Shown here piece by piece: positions 1 to 12,190 of a DNA stretch of 64,000 nucleotides. The notes beneath the pieces were generated by a model. That model searched no databases, had not been told where the DNA came from, and saw only the letters and a program-made list of their open reading frames with translations. Source of the DNA: Stratiolaelaps scimitus (lineage: Eukaryota; Arthropoda; Arachnida; Mesostigmata; Laelapidae); the NCBI GenBank assembly GCA_019614645.1, contig JABWDB010000009.1, forward strand, positions 5,685,501-5,749,500, in the 5' to 3' direction. Numbering within the stretch: the stretch's first letter is position 1; each line of letters begins with the position of its first letter. A program made the translations under genes and the position numbers.

Positions 1-284
1 AATCCGAGAGGAAAACACGTTAATGAATACCCGATAGGCTATCAGCCACGCCACCATCCTCGAACCACAGATAACAGACACGGGTACAACAGGTCCAATA
101 TCCGAAAACGCTTGGGCGCTATTATACCTAGGTTAGGTCCGGCAAAGCGTACGCACAGCAAACATGAGCGTCCGTGTGTGTGTGTGTGTTTGTGTGTATT
201 TGTGTATCGACGTTTGCCCTGCTCACAAAATCGGAACAAGCATCATCCCATGCAACATCCCATTGTGATCTGTGTCATAAGTGA
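1..284. other. Non-coding opening stretch with a GT microsatellite
   Basis: I see no supportable gene here. The only structure is a GT-rich tract at about 174-206 (eight GT units, then broken GT/T runs). It keeps short antisense frames open and explains the Thr/His- and Val/Cys-rich conceptual translations. The left edge of the window cuts whatever lies upstream. Confidence 0.6.
174..206. repeat. (GT)n microsatellite
   Basis: A GT run of eight uninterrupted units is followed by interrupted GT units. It is seen directly. There is no evidence of function. Confidence 0.93.
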
Positions 285-414
285 TACACTGACGGCAATA
301 GAGCAATTTACAAGAGAAACCGCAACAACAAATGCATCTACGGCCACAACATCAACAACAACACCAACAACAATAACAACAACAGCAGCAACCCGCAGCA
401 ACAGCATCAATATG

Positions 415-449
<35 letters not shown>

Positions 450-635
450 ACAATAAGCAACGACAACAACAACAACGATGCATTGAACAATGTTCGCGGC
501 GCTCGGTCTGAATGCACCGGTTGTATGTATGTACATTACGAAGCAAGTGCACGTCTCGTTCCGAATTCGCAGGACTTGCGCATTCGTGGGCCAGATTCGC
601 TTTGCTCTGCCGGCGTCTTCTTCAATGGGAAATGA
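285..635 (+). CDS. Candidate Gln/Asn-rich open frame (no start codon)
   Basis: This frame is open for 116 codons between the TGA at 282-284 and the TGA at 633-635. It begins without an ATG, so it could only be an internal exon or the 3' part of one. It runs from a basic Asn-rich segment through an Asn/Thr/Ser tract and a Pro-Gln-His linker into eleven consecutive glutamines (eight CAG then three CAA, 417-449). An acidic Asn run and about 45 mixed residues with Cys, Tyr, Val and Arg follow. The same repeat is also open in the Ser (AGC) and Ala (GCA) frames, but those stop soon after it. The donor-like GTATGT near 531-536 could truncate the exon. No family was recognised. Such tracts are common in arthropod transcription regulators, but here the tract may simply be a microsatellite. 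Confidence 0.15.
417..449 (+). repeat. (CAG)8(CAA)3 trinucleotide repeat
   Basis: Eight CAG units are followed by three CAA units, within a larger CAA/CAG/AAC-rich zone (about 325-478). CAA interruptions are typical of polyglutamine-coding repeats in arthropods but also arise neutrally. Confidence 0.95.
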
Positions 636-1916
636 ACCAGCGAAGATGAGGACGATGAAGGTGAAGTCCGAGAGAGAGAGAGGGAGAGAGAGAGACGAGA
701 AAATCAGCGGCGAAGATGGCGATGGGTAGATTAAGAAGCTGCGGACGTTCGAGCGACCGAGAGGTTTTACTCTTTGTCTAACGTACATTTTCCCTTGGTA
801 TAGCCCCAGTCAACAGATACCCCCCTCCCGCCTATATTCGCCCGACAAATACACACACAGTATACACACACACCGACACACAAACACAGACACAGGGGAC
901 GACTGCCCAGTGCTGTTTCGTTCTCTTGGCATAACGCTCGCTCCGGCAATATGTTACATCCCTTACGGGCTTGAACTGACCTCCGCTCGAAGCTGAAGCC
1001 GTCAAAGATGCATTGTTCGCTGCTTTTTTTGTTGTTGCTGCTGCTGCTGCTGCCGTGAAACTCGTTCACGAGTCAAGCGAGTGTCCATCGCAGTTGCAGG
1101 CGACCGCGCGTCGCTTGCTCCGACCAATGTTGGCGGCCCAACGAAGATGAAGTGCTTCTTAATAACACAACCGATGAGTAGTCCAACAGGCCAACGTTGG
1201 AGCGTTCGTCCGTTCTACCGCTGGCTGGCTCGGTCAGTTTGAAAAAATTCGGAATAACAGGCCCTGACAACGTCGACAACAGCAGTAACAGCAACAGCAC
1301 AAGCGCAGTAAACGGCTGCTGTCCCTGCTGGCGTTGCTGCGGGAGTGCGTCAGCAAAGCAAGCTCCCAGCGGAGGAAAGAGCACAGGCGCAGGAAGATGG
1401 TGAAAAAGGTAAAAAAAAAGAAAAGAAAAAGTTGAAAATATTATTACCTATACACGACTATTGGCTATTGAGCCGAATATATATGCGTACCCCCCTCCCC
1501 CCTCGCGTCCCCCCACCACTCATAATATCTCGGTATCAGCAGCATCACCTATTTATCGCAGTTGTATTGGCTCGGTGTAGCGGGGGGCCTCCCGTACGGA
1601 GCAGGCCCCACGGTAGGGTTCACTGAAGGCGGCAATAATAACCGAGCTCGGATTAGAGCGTCATCACAATGGTGAGCGGGCTCTTTTATTCGTTGTCGTC
1701 CCGCCGTTGACTCGTGCGCTTTGTCTTTTAGGATTTCATATTTTTAAATAAAAACTATCATTGGCCACGCTCGTCGTCTGAACAAGAACGCCGATAGCAA
1801 CGAGCAAGACAAAGACGAATCACGTACGCGCATGCGAGCACGACGACCGCTGACTCCGCTGAAAATAACCCCCTCACTCTGCTGGACTGAGTGGAAGATC
1901 AGCGTCTACCAACGAC
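636..1916. other. Non-coding, microsatellite-rich
   Basis: No gene is supported. The stretch holds a GA tract (669-695), a CA-rich tract (about 850-893), a TTG/CTG tract (1031-1052) and an A-rich patch (about 1411-1435). Open frames shorter than about 100 codons occur on both strands but lack codon bias and splice context. Confidence 0.6.
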
Positions 1917-1923
1917 TCAGCTG

Positions 1924-1976
<53 letters not shown>

Positions 1977-1980
1977 CTGA
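1917..1980. repeat. TA microsatellite enclosed by a 12-bp inverted repeat
   Basis: The 12 bases at 1917-1928 are the exact reverse complement of 1969-1980; both contain CAGCTG. Between them lies a long TA run (about 1930-1973), itself self-complementary. The unit is therefore an almost perfect 64-nt palindrome that could extrude as a cruciform or fold as an RNA hairpin. A further A/T palindrome-like stretch follows at about 1981-2006. Confidence 0.93.
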
Positions 1981-3818
1981 ATATGATATAATATATTATA
2001 TATGAATATCCTCAGTGGCCGCGAAGTAATGGCCGATAGAGCAATACACCAAACATAGTAGTTCTGTATGCTAATAAATCGCGTGTGACAACAGGCAGGT
2101 GAAATATCGAATCGGCGAGCTGAGCTTCGATCGGATCTCAGCCAGCGACGAGAGATGCGTTTTGTTTGTTCGCCGCGCATCCACTACACACGCATATATC
2201 GAAACGCGCATATCGACACACAGCTGCTACGTAGAAGCCCCACACCTGTCATTGGCTTGTGTAATTACCCTCACTCTGCGAACGACCCTCTGGTGGCTTT
2301 GGGGACTTGCTATCCTTTCCAGTAGTCCTGCATTTATCTATTAATACTTCGAAGCAGTAAGAGCGCGTGTCGTGTCTGATCGAACTCCCGCCCCCAGCCG
2401 GTCGCCGTATCCGCAACGACGGTCTACGATGAATACACTAGAGGACATAGGTGTTTTGCTTGCCTGCGATTCCTGAAGCAAAAGGCCTTCTCCTTGTGTT
2501 CCCCTTTCTTCCACAGATTTTCTGCCGCGTATCCGCCGTTATCCGCCCCCACGTCCCGGTCTCTGCGGGCTGCGTCGTCGCTATTGCTGCCTAGACGGCT
2601 ATAGTCAACCGTTCGGTTAGGCTAACGGTCGGTAGAAAGAAGCGACCTTCTCTCTCCTCTCTCTTTCGCGCGCTCTCTCTTCCTAACAATCGTTCAACTT
2701 GCGACCGACGGGCGAAATAAGCGCCCGACGCCGAAGCAATATACGCTCGTCCATCATTACTCAGTTTAAAGTCCGCTGCTGGTGCTGCTCGATCCGAAGC
2801 GGCTTGAGAGCAGTTTGCCGCGGCCAATGCCTCATTGGCATTGAGCGGTTTCCCGCTGCCGCCGCCGCCGCGGCGCTCCTCCCTACCTGCGTTTTCTCCT
2901 CGGTTATCTATCCCGATCTCAGCCAGTCCTGTTGCCCCTCTATTCTAGACTCTAGAGCTAGGCTATTCTATTCTAGCGAGGAGTTGCTTGACTTCATCCT
3001 TCCATCTTCGGCCTCGTCCTCTCCCAGCCCTGCGCTGTATGACAGCAGTGCTCGTGGCCGATAGGCAGACCAAGTCAGACGAAGGGCCCAAACACCGCTG
3101 CCGGTAGAGTTTAGCACCGAAAGCGAATATAACCGTTTCCCTGCTGCTCTGCATAGGAACGCTCTGGCATAAGGTTAAGAAGGCGTTGGCGGAGCCCGAT
3201 TGACTTCCTACCGTATATCCACTCAAATCGCTGTCTCCCCTAGGGAGCGTTGTCTACTTCGCTGCCGCGCAATCCCCATCAGCGACTATTTATAGTACGA
3301 AGAACTCACGAGACACACACGCGGCTGACGGATTGGCGACGGCGGAAGTGGTGTCCGTGAATAGAGGGAAAAACCACGAAAAGACAACATTGCGCTAGAA
3401 GCTGGTAGATGACGCGATTATTAGCGGGACCATTTTTATGCTGACGCGCAGTCGCCGCGGCTTCCATCCGAGTCTGCTGACATTTCAGCGGTATTATATT
3501 ACAACAACATCGACTCGGTGGGAGCCCCAACAGAACCGGTTGAAAAAGGAGCGCACTGGTCGATTTCGCTGTGAACAACAACGACAATGACCATTGGCTG
3601 ATCAAGTTCTGCCGGCGTTGGTGGTGGTGGCGGCCTAGAAGAGCGAGTGTGCCCTCGGTTTTTTGAGGATGTGCCATAGGAAATGAGTAATCGCCATCAA
3701 CCGACAACACCGGGCGGGGATCTGTGGGCGTGCAGCGTTAGGCACTACAGGACACGGTGCCTATTAGGCAGTTATCATGGTGGTAGTCTATAACAAGCCT
3801 ATAATGGGAACACCACAG
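1981..3818. other. Non-coding; CT-rich and GCC-rich patches
   Basis: No gene is supported. CT-rich sequence occurs at about 2650-2690 and a short GCC run at about 2857-2872. Opposed CCAAT boxes at 2824-2838 are listed separately. Open frames up to 134 codons (3306-3710, minus) have no coding signature. Confidence 0.6.
2824..2843. promoter_or_regulatory. Two opposed CCAAT boxes in a small dyad
   Basis: CCAAT at 2824-2828 faces its reverse complement ATTGG at 2834-2838. CAATGCC (2825-2831) pairs exactly with GGCATTG (2837-2843) around a five-base centre. CCAAT boxes are the known binding site of the NF-Y complex and often lie near promoters. The pairing and position are seen. The regulatory role is inference, and no TATA box or transcript start is visible nearby. 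Confidence 0.3.
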
Positions 3819-3854
3819 AAAAGGATAATGAAAAGGATAATGAAAAGGATAATG
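3819..3854 (+). repeat. Perfect 12-bp tandem repeat, three copies
   Basis: AAAAGGATAATG is repeated three times without error (3819-3830, 3831-3842, 3843-3854). It is followed directly by a GA microsatellite. Identical copies suggest a recent expansion by replication slippage. Confidence 0.96.
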
Positions 3855-3855
3855 A

Positions 3856-3874
3856 CAGAGAGAGAGAGAGAGAG
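3856..3874. repeat. (GA)n microsatellite
   Basis: An uninterrupted AG/GA run directly abuts the 12-bp tandem repeat, forming a compound repeat locus. Confidence 0.95.
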
Positions 3875-6870
3875 GTTAGTGGTCTGAACCGCCAGTAAAC
3901 TCGACGGCGCCAAGGTCGCAAAATAGTCTCTGATATGAATTAATATGCATTACTATACGCATGGACAACATGGCGAATCTGTTCGCGAGCCAGCTTCTGT
4001 TCGAACATATTACATATATAATAATTATTAACATATTGCATATAATGAATGGTGTACTACATGCAATTATTAAGATATGTAATAATAACGAGTGTGCCTG
4101 TGTGTTCCTTCGTATCATCCCCGCCTACGAATCGCGCGTCCACAGTCAACGACGCTTTCGAGGCTATCCAAGCAGTTGCTAAGTGACCTTTGTGTGCCGG
4201 GTGCCTAAACAAAACCGTTGGCACATTTCCTCTTCAAATGTTTACGACATTTCGACATATCCGCCCGACATCATGACATTCCACATTTGATTTGACCGTA
4301 CATCTCTGCGCATAGACACGCTTGCATTCGTCAGAGCGTAAACGCCAATCGAGATGTCATCCGCTACTCAGCAGGCGTCGCCGCCGCCATCGTCGGCACC
4401 TCTTCACAAATGGGCGCCATATCGCGACCTCGGAATCGAATTTTCCTTTGGTTGCTAGCGACAGCAAAGAGAAGACTGTGCCGCAGAGCCGGGCGTCAAT
4501 CTGTTTGTTGCTTGGCCGATCTGGATCACCGTCGGTAGGGGCGAGAGCAAATAAGGCGATCCGCGGGCGCTGAAACCTGCGCTAGTCGTTGCAGCGTTCC
4601 AGCAGCGGTCGGCCGATCAGTCCTGCGTCGTTCTGGCGGCGCGACGGACACCCCGGGTTTGGTCGGGTCAAACAGTCAACAACCGGCAGACCATCGCCAC
4701 TACTACTACTGCTATTACTATTGCTAACGCAATGCTGGCGCTGTCGAATTTGAACCCGCGTGGGGCTCCTTCCTGGGAAGCAGCGTTTGGGCTGGCCCGC
4801 GCGGTTTGGTCGAAGCACCGACCCTTGTGTATGATTGTGCGTGCAGGCTGGGCGCAGTGTGTTTGTGTGTGTGGCGCACTTCGCTACAAAACAAGTTGTA
4901 AAAATAGAGAGACCCCTGACAAAGCAAAGGCAAAGATTTTATGGGCGGAAACAAGCTGACTACCCCCTGACGAAACACCGGGAACTCCTCGCCCCACCGC
5001 CGCTGAATGGTGGGATCACCGCGGCATTACTTGCCATGGCTATTGCTACTCCCCCCACAGCCCCCACAGGCCGCGTCCTACTAGCGAAACTAGCAGCTAC
5101 AGGCACTCCCCGCAGTTCGCCATAACGCTGTCTACATCCACCTCGTTCAGCGGCAACTGCCGCCGCAAGTCCTGAGGCTGGCCGTAAGAGCTGCTCTTGC
5201 AGATATGATACCGCCAGTCGGACCCAGCAGCGATTACGACTTCGCGGCGGTGGCGAACGCGAGGAGTTCATCTGTCTCATTTAAAATTTCAAATGTTAAT
5301 TCCCTGTCGCGTTGCCACGCAAGCTCAACCTCGCGAGTCCGACCGCTGCTCGAGCGGAGCGCGGGCCACAGAGATTCTCTTACTTATCATTTCACGCAGA
5401 TGGACAGACGCAGATATAGGCCCAGACATACGGCAGTGGAGCATTCGCGATGAGAGACATCGTACACACACACACACACACTTGCACAGTCACTCATAAA
5501 TGCAAACACTACACAAGCCGAGCCATAGATAGGCGACTGTCATTGCTGACTGCTGTGTTTGGCTTACTCGTCGACACATAGTCCACCGTGGACGAGCTTT
5601 AGGCACCCCGCCCCCCCTCCCCCCTCTCTCTCTCTCTCACTTTCGCTCTATCCGGGGGTTCCGTTCGACGGCCTCAACTAAAAGCACCCCCGTGCGTCCC
5701 TCCCCTCGCGTTGTGATCCTCGTTTCGTTCATCCGCTACACGTTCCCTCAGCTCTAATCAAGTTAGTTCGATCAACGAGCTGTCGTCGAGCGGGCTGAGG
5801 AGCAAGCCGACCCCAATGACAGCAGGGTCCAACGACAGAGAGCAGGAGAAATGAGTATGATGACGACTCGGGAGTCTTTCCATACACCAACACACGCACA
5901 TAGAAGCAGCGCTATCCAACGAGGCTCATTCAACGACCATTGTCGATCTTTGTTTCCAAGATGAAGACTGCAGTGTAGTGAACGGAGAGATTGTAACTGC
6001 CTGACTCGTCTGTCCATCCGTCAGTCTATATACGTCTGTCCGTGAACGAACGAACGAACAGACGAACGAGTATCTGTGAGCCTGAACCGACTGAGCCTGG
6101 TCGCATGTCCCTCTGGCCTTTGGCCTGCGCGTTGCATTCAGCCCCGCCGTTCCACGGTTGCCGATCCCGTCCGTTTCGGGCGAACGTTCGTAACAGCTAC
6201 CCTACCCCGTTCGTTCGTCCGATTACGAACGGAGGAACGACCAGCAGTTGTGCGTGGCACGAAGCGCTGCCAGACAGCGACAGCAAGCAACCGAGGAGGC
6301 GGCGAAGGCGGCAGTGACAGCGGCGAAGTGAATGGGGCCGTACAGGGAAACTGGCCGGGAGTTCGGGAGGATGACGGGGGCCACGAAAAGGACGAACGAA
6401 TAGAGGCAGCGGCGGTCGGCAGCGACGCTCGCCGTCGACTTCAACTCTCCGCGAGAGTCGCTCCCGCCGGCCCAGCGGCTCGATCCTGTCGACACAGAAC
6501 GCGAATGCCAGTGACGGTGGCGGGAGCAACGACGTACACACTAATGTCCTCCCGAGTCAGCCTCTCCACGCCCCGCTACCGCTACCAACCCCCCCCCCCC
6601 CGAAACCCCGCCAATCTCCGTGTTCCAATGCTAACTCCTTAATCGGATTGCCCCGCGACTCAAAGCCATGTCCTCACCCCATCGCACTCACCCACTCGTC
6701 TGGCCAAACCAGTCATCCCTGGACGACTCCCCGACCCCTATTGCTCCCTCTGCCCTCGTTGACATCGAGGCAATGCCGTCGAGCCTGTGCAGCACTGCAC
6801 CGTTTACCCCAGATTGTGCCAGGTTCTTCGCAGGCAGGCCCCGGCTGCCTCAGACGAGAAGAGCTTACTC
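3875..6870. other. Non-coding; mixed low-complexity DNA
   Basis: No gene is supported. AT-rich sequence lies at about 3930-4090. A CA run sits at about 5465-5482, a C-rich/CT tract at about 5609-5638, a GAAC tetranucleotide run at 6043-6060 and a 13-base C homopolymer at 6589-6601. The 188-codon frame at 6076-6642 was rejected. Confidence 0.6.
6043..6060 (+). repeat. (GAAC)n tetranucleotide repeat
   Basis: About four GAAC units are followed by degenerate GAAC-like units up to about 6070. Confidence 0.9.
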
Positions 6871-6874
6871 CGTC

Positions 6875-6897
6875 ACTCTCTCTCTCTCTCTCTCTCT
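6875..6897. repeat. (CT)n microsatellite
   Basis: An uninterrupted CT run continues into an interrupted CT-rich pyrimidine tract up to about 6915. Confidence 0.93.
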
Positions 6898-7380
6898 GTC
6901 TCGCTCTCCCTCTCGGTGCTTGCGCCCTTGAGTTCTGTTTGAGATGGTCTATCTGTCGGTCGGTCTGTCGTCTAACGAATGTCGGCTCGTTGGTAGTTCG
7001 CGATGTTCAGCTGCCGTTACTACTTAATGCTTGTACTACCCGCTACTACTACCACTACCACTACTACTACTGCTAGACGGATGCATTCGTGTTTGTCGCG
7101 AGGCGAATTCGAGCCGAATCACACGAACGAACATATCAGCCACATCAGTCACTCAACTAACAACTATAATAGAACAGTCGCGAACACAGTAGTAGAGCAG
7201 ACAGGGAGAGGCAGGAGATAGAAGCGAGAGCGAGAGAGAATTGTTAGAATCCGCCCTCTCGCGGACCTCAGCCAGAGTTGGCGGACTGTGTTCACCTAGC
7301 GTTTTTCTGTGTCCGTCGATGAGAGATGTCTTACTCATTGTGTGTCTTGCTCCCCACTGAGATCATATATACATAAACAT

Positions 7381-7386
<6 letters not shown>

Positions 7387-7427
<41 letters not shown>
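7387..7427. repeat. (TA)n microsatellite
   Basis: About twenty uninterrupted AT units. Unlike several other TA runs here, the flanks are not complementary. Confidence 0.95.
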
Positions 7428-7431
<4 letters not shown>

Positions 7432-8877
7432 GCCACTCGCGTGTGTCTAGTCTCACTACTTGCTACAACACATGCTTTATTTTCTCCCTTTCTCTTACTA
7501 CTCTCACGACCCTACATATGCTCATGTATAATAAATAGCTCGGTGTAACACTGTAGCAGCAAATGAGCGAACAACACACGTATTGTTTCGTCTCCCCGTA
7601 GACATCGCAGTGACATGCCTTATTATAACGGAGTCTACGAGCCCGTTCCGTCCCTTGCCTCTGAGAAGCCAACACGAACGGCCGCCACTGACGCGACAGG
7701 GGAACGCCATCATGCCCATTGCCCAGCCCTGCCACCCTTGTACGGGTCTGGCCAGCCCTATTCAGTCTATTACGGCGGCTATTGGCATTACATTTGTCGC
7801 CTGGCTAGCGCAAGCCTAGCCCGGCAGGCTAGCCAGCAAAAAGCCTGCAACTCTCAGCTCTAACAGCGTGTGTCGGCCGTGCCGGTCGTCTTGATGTTCG
7901 TTAGCTCATTGAGCACCGAGCACCGGCGTGTCCAGCGCCTCTCCCCTTGCCGACTCGGCGACGGTGACTTTGCCGATACGCGTCGGTGTGTACAGGCCGA
8001 ACTTATTATCCCTACTGCAATACTTCTGCCGTGTCCTTTTTCTTCCACAGCGTGTGTTCCTGTTTCGGCCGACAACGATGACGGCTGCCGTTGCAACGAC
8101 GATGATGTTACTGGTGGCGCGTTGCTTTGCTTTGCCACTGTGCCGCTGGGCTTCTTCCAAGCTCCGTCCAATCCAGTCCTCCTGCTGCTGTTGCTGCCGC
8201 CGCCGCCGCCGCCATAACATATCTATATGTTGTCCGAACTATGTCGTGAAGCACGAAGGGCAGCTCGAAACAGAGCTGACTAGGCCTGGATAGGTGGCCG
8301 GCCGGCCGACCGACCGAGCGACCAGGCAGCCTGCCAGGCCAAACCTGCTTTGTATGCTATGGCCTGTGGGCTATAAGTCTGACACTGGTCACAGTCTCAG
8401 CAAACGGAGCATTACGCACATATCGATCTGTATACAGACGAAATCAACGAGAGAGCGTTCGGCAATCGGCCAGAAATAGGTTGTGAGGTGAACGGCTAGC
8501 TGTTGGCCGTTGTCAATAGCCGATAGCAATTGCGGACAGGAAAAAGCAGAGGACAGATCGTCTCGCCCGGCCACGGTCGGGTCAGGCAAGCCAACACAGG
8601 CGGGACAGACGACGAGAGTTTTACCGCAAAAACTCCGCCCGCTCCGCCGCTGAGAGACACTGCTCGCCTCTGCGCGTCACCAAATAAGACAGATCCGCAA
8701 CTGGCTTTGCCTGCCTTTACGCTAACGGCGGCCGAGGCGGCCGGGGCGGCGCTCGCGACAAAGCTGACTGACTTCTTCTCAAAGGGGAAGAAAGAATGAA
8801 CGAGAGGAAAAAAATGAGACGAAGACGAAAAGGCCCGCGACTCCTCCCGCGAGAAGCCGTCACAGCCACGACCTATG

Positions 8878-8900
8878 CCGCCGCCGCCGCCGCCGCCGCC
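8878..8900. repeat. (CCG)n trinucleotide repeat
   Basis: About seven CCG units. They encode poly-Ala, poly-Pro or poly-Arg in different frames, and open frames on both strands run through them. Confidence 0.93.
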
Positions 8901-9874
8901 ACAATGCAGCAATGGCGGCCGCATGCCCTGCTGCTCGTGCTGCTGGATAAAGACGACGGCGGCGGTCTCGCCGCTAAGCGGATGGCCGATCTCACCAGCA
9001 CCACCACGTGTACTAGTAGTGCTCGATATCGGCGACAAGCGATTGCCGTCGCTTTGTCTCCGTTTTGCTCCGCGTTTTCCTTTGGTCCTTTTCCCCCCCC
9101 GCCCGATCGCCTTTTTTGTGCCGCCTGTTTCTCGTCGTCATCGGTGACTGTCATAGCCGTAGCCGTAGCAGTCCACAATCATCGGCTGGTAATCGCATCG
9201 CATCGGTCGGTCCGTCGGTAAGCCGACGAGTTGGCAAGCCACTTGGCCGAGGGGAGACGACCAAGGTCCAGGGACAGGGCTCAGGGATAGACAGAGGCAG
9301 TGCGATGAGTGCAGAGAGAGACAGAGAGATGGAGAGAGCAGGCATCAACAGGCCAGGCCGCTGCCTTTTCACTTTCGATCGGCTCGCGGCAGCCTTCGCC
9401 ATCTGAATAAGGCAAACGGATACGGGATATTGGAGGATGATGGGCTTCGTTATCGTTGTCACTGTTACCGTTGTCGACAAGGCAGCTTCAGACGTGGCAT
9501 GGCAGCGGCCTACGCTGCTGCTACCGCTTCCACAGCTAGAATAAAGGTAAAAAGCAAACTCGCTGTCACTTTTGAAGGGTAAGACGCACAGACACACGGC
9601 GAAGAGGAGGCAATAGCGTAGTGTAATGCTCGCTGAGTGCGCCACCGTGGCTCTTTGCTTATGTTGCAAGGACATCTCTGACAGGTCCCTTGATCTGCGA
9701 GAGGAGATGCGAGCTGGCGGGCGGGCGAGCATCTCCTCACATCCGACGCCGACGCCGCCACAGCTGCCAGCACGGTTCATGTGGACTGCCGTTAACGCTG
9801 TGGGTGGGATGAAACAGCCCGCCGCTGCCTCCTTCACCACCACTGGTACTACTAGTACTACAACTACCTCAGGG

Positions 9875-10246
9875 ATGTGGGCCCTGGGAAGCCGCCGGCT
9901 GCCAGGGCGGACGCCAGAGAGCTCAGCGGCTATGACAGCCCTGGCTCATATTCTTGTGGTGCTGCGACTTGCGCTGTGCTGCAGGCCGCTCTCACCGTTG
10001 CTTATGCTCCTGCTGGCGATGATGATGATGATGAGGCCACCGCTTTCACAAGGGAGAAGTCAACCTGAGGCATCCATATATGTATATTCGTTGATAGTAT
10101 TAGCAGTGGCCCGAGACAATATCCACCTACGTACTCCTACCATGTGCGCATATACCATAGATCTTCGCATCCCGCGAGAGCTGCAGTTGGCTGCCTGTCC
10201 GTCTGGAGCTCAGTTCGCCGACGAACCACTATACGGTCAGAGGTAG
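9875..10246 (+). CDS. Candidate ORF with hydrophobic N-terminus
   Basis: This frame of 123 codons starts at an in-frame ATG (9875) and stops at 10244-10246. Residues of about 20-53 form a strongly hydrophobic Leu/Val/Ala/Met stretch ending in five methionines (a GAT/ATG repeat at about 10017-10031). It looks like a signal peptide or membrane anchor. The codons before the repeat are rich in G/C at the third position. The remaining residues have no recognisable domain. An overlapping frame is also open, so a chance frame kept open by CTG and ATG repeats is a fair alternative. Confidence 0.13.
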   Translation: MWALGSRRLPGRTPESSAAMTALAHILVVLRLALCCRPLSPLLMLLLAMMMMMRPPLSQGRSQPEASIYVYSLIVLAVARDNIHLRTPTMCAYTIDLRIPRELQLAACPSGAQFADEPLYGQR

Positions 10247-12190
10247 TGTATTCGTATGGCACATACAATAATATCTACGAAGCGAAGACGCAGGAAAACA
10301 CAATAATAAATGCAGCGGCATATCTCAAATGCACATCCGCAATTTCCACAAAGCTATCATCTCCGCACAGCGTTCTACTATTACTACAACGGCAACAGTA
10401 GCAGTAGCCGCCGCAGCTGATCGCGTACACGCAAGTAGACTACGCGGGCAGATCGGGCCAAGACCTGGCAAACAGATATCCACACCGATTCGTCATTTGC
10501 AAACGTCATAATGCACAGAACAGATGAAGAGCGTTAGCCTGCCCCTCAAATCTCTACTTAGCTTCCTCTCGCAGTCATTCTAAAATTCAGGGGTCACTCG
10601 TTCAGGAGTCGGCAAAAGCGGAGAATGCGAATGACGGCACGTAATTCCGACGCTGCGTTGCCTTGCAAACAGTGATTGCTATTGCCATCAATCAACAGCG
10701 CAAAAATCGCTTTGCTCAGTGACTACCGTAGTGGCGAAGTAGAACTATTAACATCATATGCGGCAGCCGGTGAATCGTCCTCGTCGTCGTCATCGTGATT
10801 ATCACTTATTCAGTAGATCTACTTATGTATCTCTGCATGGCAGAATCATACGTCCACCCGAAATTACCTCTTACCTATCGGGACATATGTTGGCTGTCTA
10901 CCTTTTGCCGGGTCGTTCGGTTTCATTGGCCGGTTACATCTCGGCCAGTCAGATTCGCCAACCTCCGGCCGGTGGGGGGTTAGCCAGAAATAAACAACCC
11001 TAACGCGTACTCTGCTAGCAATAAGTGCACCCATGGACCCGCCATCTCCAGCTGAATTCTAGATACAGCGTCTACACACAGCTCGCTACATAGACGGGTG
11101 TGCCAAATCATACAGCTATGCTATGACAACTGAACTCTATATTGTCGCGGCTGAGTGCTTGCTGGTTGACCGGGCCTGTCTGATCGACTCCGTGAACAGC
11201 TGTTAGGAATTGGGGAGCTCAGTAGCTCCTCTGGGTATCCGACTACCGAGAGACACCCCTAGATTCCGGGTGTGCGCGCGCTCGTCTGCGTGTGTGTCCA
11301 TATGCATGTCTGCATGCATGCGATTCCGAGCGTATGCTATTACAGCCGCTACCCAGCGAAGCATCGCTACTCGGCAACTTGGCTGGCTTGGATTGCCGTC
11401 CGGGGTGGCGCTTCCCGGCGAGTTCAACATCACCCGGTAGAATATAGCAGTAGTAGCAGTTCGAGCGAGCAGAACACGGTAACAAAAGTTCAGAGAGACA
11501 GCAGAGGAAGTCCATTGCAGCGTCAGTCATCCGGTCCGCACAAACTCCTGACAGAGATGTGATGATGGTCGCTTAATCCTGGCCGTCGTTCGTCTCGACC
11601 CCCCAACCCTCCCCCCGAGTGATGCATGCACACGCAGTATATCATACATAGATACACACATTTATAAAGCGCACCCCAATTCCACCCCTTCTGCGTGCCA
11701 CCTCCCTTTTCTAATATACACACATTAGCTAATCAGAAGCTCAGCACCTCAGCGCTAAATATGTATTAGATGCTAATAATCACGGACCGTCCAGATCTCG
11801 GACGAAGGATCTCGTCCGGATCATCGCGTCATACCACACCGTCGTATCCCCACACAGAAGAAGTGCCACCTCGGTCAATTCGAATGACAGAAAAAAGTCG
11901 TCCAGCTGCATTAGCCCTTAACGAGACGCGCAGAGGTAAACCGGATCGATAACATCATAAGGCTAACATCGCCTCTCTACCACCCCCCCCCCGCCGCCCC
12001 CCTCCTCCCCCCCGTGCATTGCAATCGAGAACAGTCGTCCCAGCAGACCTCCGTCCGCCACCGAGGACCCTTCGCTCAGAACTACTGCATCTATTTATCA
12101 TAATTTATTAAGTCAAAAGCAACGGCAACGGTAATTGTCTTTAGGCTAGGCGAGGCGAAGCGAAACGAGGCAATGCGCAATAAAAATTGT

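Larger units (their letters stand above)
6900..9874. other. Non-coding; TA, CCG and GCC repeats
   Basis: No gene is supported. The stretch contains a TA run (7387-7427), ACT triplets (about 7045-7070) and a (CCG) run (8878-8900). The 230-codon minus frame 9151-9843 begins at GTG rather than ATG and is interrupted by low-complexity codons, so I do not call it a gene. A short frame from ATG 7618 translates to a Tyr-rich stretch, but splice and codon support are lacking. Confidence 0.55.

Noticed and set aside
6076..6642. 188-codon plus frame
   Set aside because: It is Arg/Ala/Gly-rich from CGG/GGC sequence, lacks codon bias and ends in a C homopolymer.
7618..7863. Tyr/Gly-containing frame recalling cuticle proteins
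   Set aside because: It is only about 80 codons, with no signal peptide, no chitin-binding consensus and an equally open overlapping frame.
9151..9843. 230-codon open frame on the minus strand
   Set aside because: It starts at GTG, has no splice context, overlaps a plus frame and contains Thr/Val/Ile and Ser/Leu runs from repeats. One such length is expected by chance in 64 kb of six-frame reading.
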